This document shows positions 57,686-64,000 of a stretch of 64,000 nt of DNA, in pieces. The stretch is from a virus. The notes below the pieces were generated by a model. That model was not told where the DNA came from and searched no databases. It saw only the letters and a program-made list of their open reading frames with translations. The DNA lies in the IMG/VR virus record IMGVR_UViG_3300022592_000001, positions 1 through 64,000 of that record; one strand, written 5' to 3'. The first letter of the stretch is position 1. Each line of letters starts with the position of its first letter. A program made the translations under genes and the position numbers.

Positions 57686-60600
57686 TTAGCCTAATATGAG
57701 GGCAAATTCGTCCATAATGTCAAGGACGTCTGTTAGTGATGCTGCACCTAATGTACCAACAGCAGGTATCCAAGATGTTCCAGAATAAACTTCCATATAG
57801 TTTAATGTAGAGTTGTATCTAGTTTCACCTTGTTCAGGGAGTAGTCTTCTATCGCTAGTTGGACCAAAGGGTAATACGATTGCTCCACTACCACCAAACT
57901 TAACATAACCAGTACCACTACTCACTAATGTGATAGCAGAGTTTTGAGCGTTTGTAATAGAATTATCTTTAAAAAATAATCCATTAGCATTAACAGAGCC
58001 AGTGCCTGCTCCATTAAAAACACTATCGCTATTCGGCACTGGGTTGTTAATTGTATTATTTGAAAATACAAAATTTCCAACTTGCATATTTGCTGAAAAA
58101 ACTCTGGAAGAATCAATTGTACTTTTAACAACATTGTTTACAGTAAAACGTAAAATATTATCGTTTGTTCCAATTGTTAATTCTGGAGTGATATATGTTT
58201 TCTTATCAGTACTGTACACGTTAGTAAAACTTTCGGTGCCAGTACTTAAATACCCTTCAAATGCCGTTGTAGTGCTGTTTTGTCTAATCTCACCTGGTAC
58301 AGATAGCACCTTAGTAGAATCGTTGCTGTAAGGCACCTTTAAATAGGTTGTAGAGCTAATAACAACATTGCCGGTTCCGTTAGGTGTAAAATAAATGCTC
58401 TTTTGGCCGTTAGTTGTCGGGCTGTTCCAAATATTACTGATAACATTATCAACAATTTTTAACTTGTTATCAAATGTAACACCGCCAGAGCCATTACCAA
58501 AAAATCGAATATCGTTATCAGTAGCGGTTGCACTAATGGTTTGATTTTGTAATTTAATATTAGGAACTGAAAGGTAAGAATTTGACCCTGTAATACTAAT
58601 ATTATTGTTGTCAAATAATCCAGTAATATATGTATTGCCAGTTTGTCCAATATCACCGACTAATGTTATGGTTCCAGTTGGATTGATATTTTGTAAACTT
58701 GTCGATCCATTAACAGTTAGAGTGTTGCCGACTGTTAAACTATTATTAATTTGTACATCTGTTCCTGTAACATGTATAATTCCAATACCCGATGCTTGGA
58801 ACTTTAAATCTGTCCCAGATGACAACGTTGATATTGTATTACTTGTTATTTGAGTAATGCCATCAATGTTAAATGTTGTTAAGTAACCAGTATTCCAAAC
58901 AGCCGTTGTTGGTGTTTTAGAACCTAAATTGTATGTGTTATTAGCACCAGGTAAAATATTTTGTGTTAAATTAGGAGTAATAGTGATTAAATCAAATGGA
59001 CTATTACCTAAGAATACATTACCCCTAACAAGTGTATTGCCAGTAACATTTGTGTTACCTGTTACATTAACCGTTGTGTTTAATGTAGTAGTTCCTGATT
59101 GTGCTAAAAAGTTAACCGGCCCAGTTAAGCTGTCTATGTTGTTATCATGGATTCGAATGTTACTAACTTGAACTTTAGTTGCATCAACAATAATTTGTCC
59201 AGTAGGACCGTCAATAGTAATATTTCCAGTTGCATTGAAACTAATACTCTGTGCGTTAAAACTAACCTGTCCGGTTTGTTGATCTACATAAAATATTTCA
59301 CCAACACGATAATTACCCTTATGGTCCATGCTATCAAAATAGATAACACCGCCATTAATTTGAACTACTTCTTGTGATTGTATTGAAAGATTAGCATCGT
59401 TATTACTGTTAGTCCCAGTCCCAATATAACCAAAGTTATGCCCAACAAGATACGCAAGGGTACTAGCACCATCTGCTACTGCACCGTAATTACCATATAC
59501 GTTTGCAGAGTTAATACTACGTAGTTCTGCACCAAACTTAACACCTAAACTAGCAAAGCCTAATGTACCTTGAGTCAGATGCATTCCTCTATTAGCAAAG
59601 TAAGTAAATGAATTTAACCATTCTACTCGTGATCCGTTAGTTGCTGTAATAGCTTCTGCGTTTGGTACAATCATTGTAACAGCATGGAATAGCATACTAG
59701 CTTCTTTGCTTGCAGCGTTTGCTACACTGCCGTCGACTAATGCACCTCTACCAGCAGGTAGTGTTGACTCAGAAGTTATGATTGTTACATTTCGAATATA
59801 TGGACTACGAGTTGTTACTGTTATATTGTTAGCAAATCTAAATCCATATCCGGTATCTGCGATTGGATCGTAGTAAAAGTTTGCTACTGTAATATTTTCA
59901 ACAGTTGATTCGCCATTAAGTAATAAACCGTCTCGTGTTTGTGTACCAACTGTTGGGACTATTTTTACACTTCTTAAACTTTCTCCAGTTATTGTTACTC
60001 CTTGCGGAACAGTTAACGGAAAATTTTCAGTATATGTACCCGGATAAACTAAAACGCTATCGCCAGACTGCGCTACACTCAATGCATGGCTAATGGTCCT
60101 AAACATCGAGTGTTGGTGATTGCCGTAGTTGCTGTCATTACCGTTGACTCCAACATACCATAACTTGCCTTGTGTAAGCAACATGTCTATGTTGTTAACT
60201 GTTAGGCTATTTAAATTTATACTGTTGGCTTCTAGGGTTCCTACGTATGCAGTCCCCCAAGTTAGGTTTCGAGTTAAACTACCTAATTCGTAAAAATTAT
60301 CAGTAGCGGGAATAATATCGCTAGTAACATCAGCATCAAATGTAATGCTGTCGGTGTTACTATCACCGATAGTGATATTCCCGTCCCAAGTAATATCTCC
60401 GGTTGCATGTAGATTGCCGTTGACATTAACCGTAGATGTATTAAAAACAACTTTACCAATCCCGTTAGATGCAAGATTAATATTATCGTTAGACGATAAT
60501 GTTGTTACTGTACTGTTTGAAAACTTTAAATTATCAGAATGTAATTCGTTAATTACAACTGTTGGGTTAGAACTTTGATTAGGAGAAACAACAATTTGCC

Positions 60601-60868
60601 CTAATGCGTTTTGAATGCGATACGTTAGGAGCGTTAAGTTACCGATCGATCCTTGTGTATCAACAATTAAGTTGTTGGTAGTAGTTGTACCGTTAACTGA
60701 TAGTTCACGAGTCGGAGTACTAGTGTTAACACCGATGCGTCCGTTTGTAACATCCAGGTAAAGGATGTCAGGATCAGCATCAAAGTTTCTAAATGTTAAG
60801 TCTACGCCACGACGTAGCAAATTATTTGCTAGTAACGGGCCGCTTATTCTACCTAATTCTGCGCCCAT
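57686..60868 (-). CDS. Fibre protein, LamG-free paralogue of the 53261 product (1060 residues)
   Basis: The protein shares the N-terminal GRISGPLLANNLLRRGVD, LYLDVTNGRIGVNTSTPTRE, the GNITIGDSNTDSITFDADVT segment, a beta-helix start (GDSVLVYPGTYTENFPLTVP), and ASKEASMLFHAVTMIVPNAE; alignment by eye with the 53261 product continues into FGAELRSINSANVYGNYGAV. The LamG domain and the 57-residue region before it are missing, so FASLGVKFGAELRS directly follows the shared core. The final part has IRIHDNNIDSLTGPVNF and ends DIMDEFALILG. AAGGAAACG precedes the ATG. It probably forms the same type of fibre, with a different tip. Confidence 0.85.
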   Translation of the reverse strand: MGAELGRISGPLLANNLLRRGVDLTFRNFDADPDILYLDVTNGRIGVNTSTPTRELSVNGTTTTNNLIVDTQGSIGNLTLLTYRIQNALGQIVVSPNQSSNPTVVINELHSDNLKFSNSTVTTLSSNDNINLASNGIGKVVFNTSTVNVNGNLHATGDITWDGNITIGDSNTDSITFDADVTSDIIPATDNFYELGSLTRNLTWGTAYVGTLEANSINLNSLTVNNIDMLLTQGKLWYVGVNGNDSNYGNHQHSMFRTISHALSVAQSGDSVLVYPGTYTENFPLTVPQGVTITGESLRSVKIVPTVGTQTRDGLLLNGESTVENITVANFYYDPIADTGYGFRFANNITVTTRSPYIRNVTIITSESTLPAGRGALVDGSVANAASKEASMLFHAVTMIVPNAEAITATNGSRVEWLNSFTYFANRGMHLTQGTLGFASLGVKFGAELRSINSANVYGNYGAVADGASTLAYLVGHNFGYIGTGTNSNNDANLSIQSQEVVQINGGVIYFDSMDHKGNYRVGEIFYVDQQTGQVSFNAQSISFNATGNITIDGPTGQIIVDATKVQVSNIRIHDNNIDSLTGPVNFLAQSGTTTLNTTVNVTGNTNVTGNTLVRGNVFLGNSPFDLITITPNLTQNILPGANNTYNLGSKTPTTAVWNTGYLTTFNIDGITQITSNTISTLSSGTDLKFQASGIGIIHVTGTDVQINNSLTVGNTLTVNGSTSLQNINPTGTITLVGDIGQTGNTYITGLFDNNNISITGSNSYLSVPNIKLQNQTISATATDNDIRFFGNGSGGVTFDNKLKIVDNVISNIWNSPTTNGQKSIYFTPNGTGNVVISSTTYLKVPYSNDSTKVLSVPGEIRQNSTTTAFEGYLSTGTESFTNVYSTDKKTYITPELTIGTNDNILRFTVNNVVKSTIDSSRVFSANMQVGNFVFSNNTINNPVPNSDSVFNGAGTGSVNANGLFFKDNSITNAQNSAITLVSSGTGYVKFGGSGAIVLPFGPTSDRRLLPEQGETRYNSTLNYMEVYSGTSWIPAVGTLGAASLTDVLDIMDEFALILG

Positions 60869-60881
60869 GGCGTTTCCTTAA

Positions 60882-61622
60882 TTACTTGTCAAAACCATGC
60901 AACACTGTGATAGGTTTACCAATCATACCTGCATAGTTAGGATCTGATGTGAAGTTTAAATAATAGCCAGCCGGCGAAGTAAATGTAATAGCAGTACCAC
61001 TAAGAATGTTGCCGCCGCTAATTGTTTTGCTTAATGTAACTGTATGGCTATCAGTTACTGTTGCAATTGTATTTGACTGGAAGTAAGCACTACCTGACAC
61101 AACAGATCCGGTAGGAATACTTGCTGTTGATGCAAATGTTAATGTACTTGTACCAGCATTTGCTTGAGCATTTGTAGTTACACCTGCGGTTGGGTTTTGC
61201 GTGATAACATAGTTTGTATTAAAAATTTGAAATACGTTTTCGATCAACACTAGGATATTCTGTCCGCCCAATGTAGTACCACTTGCAACATTTGTTGGAT
61301 TATAACTTGCATTTAATGGGCCATAATAATAGCTATATCCGTCTAAGTTACCTAAACTTTGTTGAACAATAGTTGTTGACTCTTTAAAACGTAAACTGCG
61401 CCATGTGTTGCTTTGATAGACTTGCACTTCGCCATGGTCTACATTATATCGCATCATTCCGTTAACAGGACTTGCTGGAATCTGTGCGTCAGTGCCACTA
61501 GGTAAGACAACACTTCCGCTATTTCTAGGATTAATGTAAACGTTAGCATCTGTTACATCAGAATAAACTGTTGTAGCACGAAGCTGTCTACGATTAATTG
61601 TTTGTTGTTTTAAAAATCTCAT
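60882..61622 (-). CDS. Virion structural protein, fibre-type
   Basis: This 246-residue protein begins MRFLKQQTINRRQLRATTVY, then has VYINPRNSGSVVLPSGTDAQ and a GMMRYNVDHGEVQVYQSNTW unit also found at the C-terminus of the large fibre proteins (GMMRFNTDLELVEVYNGTTW). The middle includes VLIENVFQIFNTNYVITQNP and a short Thr/Ser-rich beta-sandwich. It probably attaches to or elongates a fibre. It is separated by 13 bases from the 57686 fibre gene and by four bases from the 61627 protein. It is part of the same leftward transcript. Not recognised more precisely. Confidence 0.7.
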   Translation of the reverse strand: MRFLKQQTINRRQLRATTVYSDVTDANVYINPRNSGSVVLPSGTDAQIPASPVNGMMRYNVDHGEVQVYQSNTWRSLRFKESTTIVQQSLGNLDGYSYYYGPLNASYNPTNVASGTTLGGQNILVLIENVFQIFNTNYVITQNPTAGVTTNAQANAGTSTLTFASTASIPTGSVVSGSAYFQSNTIATVTDSHTVTLSKTISGGNILSGTAITFTSPAGYYLNFTSDPNYAGMIGKPITVLHGFDK

Positions 61623-61626
61623 TGTA

Positions 61627-61974
61627 TTATACCGCCAATGTGCTTACCACCACGCTTACACCTGTTCCGGAATATGCAGAGCTTGTTATTCCACATAAAA
61701 TATCGCCGTTACTTAATACTAATTTTTCTTGATCAAAACTAACAGTTTCACCAGGCGGCAAAGGTAATGCGCTTACAATAGTACACTCTGGATTGTTATA
61801 TGCATTTTTACCGCTCGGCACTGCATATAGTGAAAGATTAATTGTGCTACCGCTGTTGTTACATGCAATGATGCTAGTAATAGCATTGTTTCCGCTGCTA
61901 GTATAAATTACAGTCCCGTTAGTTGCTCCGCCACTTAGTGCGGTTGTTGTAATTGCTGTTGCTGTCAATGCCAT
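61627..61974 (-). CDS. Small virion beta-domain protein
   Basis: This 115-residue protein contains NNAITSIIACNNSGSTINLS, the loop PSGKNAYNNPECTIVSALPL and the LPPGETVSFDQEKLVLSNGD segment; it corresponds to the 37256 and 52925 products by pattern and length. AAGGAAAG precedes the start. Each of the three small proteins is encoded beside a different large fibre gene, suggesting a repeated attachment role. The exact function is unknown. Confidence 0.65.
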   Translation of the reverse strand: MALTATAITTTALSGGATNGTVIYTSSGNNAITSIIACNNSGSTINLSLYAVPSGKNAYNNPECTIVSALPLPPGETVSFDQEKLVLSNGDILCGITSSAYSGTGVSVVVSTLAV

Positions 61975-61983
61975 AATCTTTCC

Positions 61984-62979
61984 TTAAAGTAGGATACTTA
62001 AAAGTACCGCTCTGTTTTTACTTACCAATTCATCATTGTTATTGTTGTTAACAAAGAATAATCCTGTTTTTCCAGGACCGGCTAATGTTTTAGAATACAA
62101 TTTTGTTTTGCCGCCAGTTACACTAACTGTACCGCCCTGATCAACAAGATCTAATACTGAATTAATTTCTACTTCGTTCGTTGATAAAGAAGTAAGAGTT
62201 AAATTATATGTTCCGGTACTACTAACTGTATGTCCGTATAATGTAATATCATCAACGGCTAGTCCACTTGCTGTAATAACTGCACGTTGAGCTAATCCAG
62301 TACCGGGATTAACTAAAAATTGAATGTTAGTTGCGTTTGCAATAACTTCAGTGTCTACAATTTTAGGACTTGTTCCATGTCCGTGATAAATTCTATCAAC
62401 GTCTGCTTGTCCTGAAACAATAACACCTGCTTGAATGTAATCATAAACAAATTGTTTATTTGGTACAACGTTGCCATCGCCTGCCGTTACACGAGCCGAG
62501 TAGCTCGATGCATCTGCGTTAACAATTTTAACAACGTTACTTGAATTCTGTAGGTCCAAGTTTAAATTACTTGATAACCCTGCTGCAATACCAGAAGTTT
62601 GAATACCTGCTAAACTTCCGTCTGCAAACTGGAAACTAAATGTTCCAGGTAAATTAGATGCTGAATTTTGGTCATAGTGTTGAACTGTTTCGTCAAAAAC
62701 AAGTTTAGCATCTGAATAATTGCCACGACCAATTTGAATACCTGATTGATAATTAAGGGTAGAACTGATACCGTTACCAGTCTGCCCGTAATTAATTTGA
62801 ATAATATTATCTTTAACAGTTGTGTTTGTTGATTCAACTGTTGTAGTTGTGCCTTTAACATCAAGATTGCCAGTAATAACTACAGTTCCTACAGCTGAAC
62901 CAGTATCTAAGGTGATATTACCTCCAGACTGAACCTGGACTTTATAATTACTCTGACTTACTTTTAATATCTTAGACAT
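61984..62979 (-). CDS. Virion structural protein, fibre-type
   Basis: This 331-residue protein begins MSKILKVSQSNYKVQVQSGG and then VVITGNLDVKGTTTTVESTN plus TTVKDNIIQINYGQTGNGIS, a region shared in type with many T4-like fibre proteins. The middle has GDGNVVPNKQFVYDYIQAGV and the C-terminus KTGLFFVNNNNNDELVSKNR. It appears to be a beta-helical segment with a small C-terminal domain. AAGGATATAG precedes the ATG. It is encoded between a hairpin at 62996 and the small 61627 protein, and is probably translated with the downstream genes. Confidence 0.7.
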   Translation of the reverse strand: MSKILKVSQSNYKVQVQSGGNITLDTGSAVGTVVITGNLDVKGTTTTVESTNTTVKDNIIQINYGQTGNGISSTLNYQSGIQIGRGNYSDAKLVFDETVQHYDQNSASNLPGTFSFQFADGSLAGIQTSGIAAGLSSNLNLDLQNSSNVVKIVNADASSYSARVTAGDGNVVPNKQFVYDYIQAGVIVSGQADVDRIYHGHGTSPKIVDTEVIANATNIQFLVNPGTGLAQRAVITASGLAVDDITLYGHTVSSTGTYNLTLTSLSTNEVEINSVLDLVDQGGTVSVTGGKTKLYSKTLAGPGKTGLFFVNNNNNDELVSKNRAVLLSILL

Positions 62980-62995
62980 TCTATATCCTTAATAA

Positions 62996-63011
62996 GGGGA
63001 CCGAAGTCCCC
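62996..63011 (-). terminator. C(UUCG)G tetraloop hairpin between structural genes
   Basis: On the minus strand GGGGAC-TTCG-GTCCCC folds with the exceptionally stable C(UUCG)G tetraloop. It is followed by TTATTAAGG, so the T tract is short. In T4 such hairpins are common between genes, where they can terminate or stabilise 3' ends of mRNAs. It could be a partial terminator or processing barrier. Confidence 0.65.
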
Positions 63012-63021
63012 TAATCACTTA

Positions 63022-64000
63022 TTAAGCGTTATCGATTTTTAATGAATCTGCTGTTGCAGCAGTCATATTCCACTTAACTGAAGCGCCAGTTGGAAAAGCT
63101 GCTTGACTACCAGTGCCACGAGTAATTACAACTTTACGAGATGTAATCTTAGTAGCAAAATATGTATTACCGTCAGTATCAACTAAACGGATACTGCCTT
63201 CACCGGCTGCTGTAGCAACTGAAGATTTTAGTTTAACAATACCAGTACGTGTACCGTCTGTTACTTTATAACGGTTTGTGCTTACTTGACGAATAATGTC
63301 AACTAACCCTGCTGAACCGCCAGTTAAACGTGCTGTCATTAAGATAGCATTTTCTTGATTAGTTGCTGAACCGACTGCACCTGAATCAGTAGTCATTGTT
63401 ACAGCATTTAAACTTGGACTTGTCTGTCCAGTAAATGTGTGACCGTTCCATGACAAGCTAGGAGCTGCAACGTAGCCAGAACCTTTCTGGGTAATAGTAA
63501 TGCTCTTAACACGGAATGTAATGTTAATTTGTAAATCTGTACCAGCGTTAGGTGCTTGTAAAACTTGGAATGTTGTAATACCAGTACCGTCAAATGCGTC
63601 ACCGCGACGGAATTCACCGCGGTTACCACCAGTCAAGTTAACTGCATTAACTGCGCCGCCACCGTTAGTTGTAATATTAACAACTGCACCACCACCTAAA
63701 CCAGTGATAGCTGTTGACAAACCAGCTACATAACCAGTTGCACCACCGCTTGAGTATGTAACTGTGTTAATTTCAAATACTACGTCAGCAGCAGCTTGCA
63801 CACCGCCTGGAATAGTCGGAGCACCGATAATTAATTGCGGAAAGTTTTTGTATGTGTTATTAACAACAAAGCTGCCAACTCCACCAACCGGATTGCTAAT
63901 GCTTTCTAAACCTTCGCCGCCGATGTGGTCATCACCGTAGTTTTGGCTGTTAGATAAACCGTTGTTGATTTGTTCGCCATTGGTACCATAGTTACGGTTA
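63022..64000 (-). CDS. Virion structural protein, 5' end outside the window
   Basis: The frame is open from the stop at 63022 to the right edge, giving 325 residues. The internal GTG at 63801 is not taken as the start because coding continues upstream without a stop, with NYGTNGEQINNGLSNSQNY, then GGEGLESISNPVGG and NTYKNFPQLIIGAPTIPGG. The visible C-terminal half is a beta-rich domain (GGNRGEFRRGDAFDGTGITT, VKSITITQKGSGYVAAPSLS, GTRTGIVKLKSSVATAAGEG). Proteins like this are common virion structural proteins in aquatic T4-like phages. The missing N-terminus prevents a precise call. Confidence 0.75.
   Translation of the reverse strand, partial: NRNYGTNGEQINNGLSNSQNYGDDHIGGEGLESISNPVGGVGSFVVNNTYKNFPQLIIGAPTIPGGVQAAADVVFEINTVTYSSGGATGYVAGLSTAITGLGGGAVVNITTNGGGAVNAVNLTGGNRGEFRRGDAFDGTGITTFQVLQAPNAGTDLQINITFRVKSITITQKGSGYVAAPSLSWNGHTFTGQTSPSLNAVTMTTDSGAVGSATNQENAILMTARLTGGSAGLVDIIRQVSTNRYKVTDGTRTGIVKLKSSVATAAGEGSIRLVDTDGNTYFATKITSRKVVITRGTGSQAAFPTGASVKWNMTAATADSLKIDNA

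Noticed and set aside
1-64000. CRISPR arrays, tRNA genes, integrase or attachment sites
   Set aside because: All gaps between genes are below about 150 bases and none folds as a tRNA or contains regularly spaced repeats; no integrase or repressor-like protein was found.

Overview
The window is part of the genome of a T4-like contractile-tailed phage (a myovirus in the broad T4 superfamily). It is AT-rich, densely packed and has no intergenic gap above about 150 bases. Recognisable T4 homologues are the single-stranded-DNA-binding protein gp32 (5' end only), large and small terminase gp17 and gp16, head-completion nuclease gp4, tail tube gp19, tail sheath gp18, dNMP kinase gp1, neck protein gp13 and tail completion protein gp15. 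The fibre proteins, the oversized sheath and the style of the accessory proteins resemble aquatic T4-like phages (cyanophage or pelagiphage relatives). The host cannot be read from this window, but no photosynthesis genes are present. No integrase, repressor, tRNA, CRISPR array or insertion sequence was seen.

Layout. Positions 1-15260 form a leftward block of head, neck and tail morphogenesis genes. Read right to left these are gp13, a Tat-signal protein, dNMP kinase, gp18, gp19, a tube-initiator-like protein, a small conserved protein, gp4, gp16, two virion-type proteins, gp17, a large unknown and a peptidoglycan-binding protein, ending at gp32. One small HNH-type gene runs rightward inside it. 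Positions 15304-18607 run rightward: a gp14-position neck-type protein, gp15 and a Nudix hydrolase. Positions 18604-64000 are an enormous leftward adhesion locus of about 20 fibre or structural genes. It includes four proteins of 1425-2999 residues, three very cysteine-rich polyglycine proteins and two assembly-chaperone-like paralogues. A rightward three-gene cassette (GT9-like glycosyltransferase, SGNH hydrolase, O-carbamoyltransferase; 29225-32969) interrupts this locus.

Expression. A T4-late-promoter-like octamer (consensus TATAAATA; here usually [A/C/G/T]ATAAATA or [A/G]CTAAATA) lies just upstream of many structural genes, including a back-to-back pair driving gp13 and its divergent neighbour. 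Strong hairpin terminators separate units near 0.2, 4.85, 8.5 and 33.0 kb. Two places look different. The glycan cassette is preceded by a host-sigma70-like promoter. The dNMP kinase has a sigma70-like promoter overlapping a hairpin that would mask its ribosome binding site only on read-through transcripts, a switch logic known from T4 genes such as e and soc but apparently in the opposite temporal direction.

The candidates most worth following are the cysteine-rich adhesin/chaperone cluster (33-37 kb), the glycan-modification cassette (29-33 kb), the dNMP kinase RNA switch (13.6 kb), the phage-encoded Tat-signal protein (13.6-14.4 kb) and the capsid-targeting-like N-termini on two accessory virion proteins. 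All functional assignments rest on reading motifs by eye; no database search was run.
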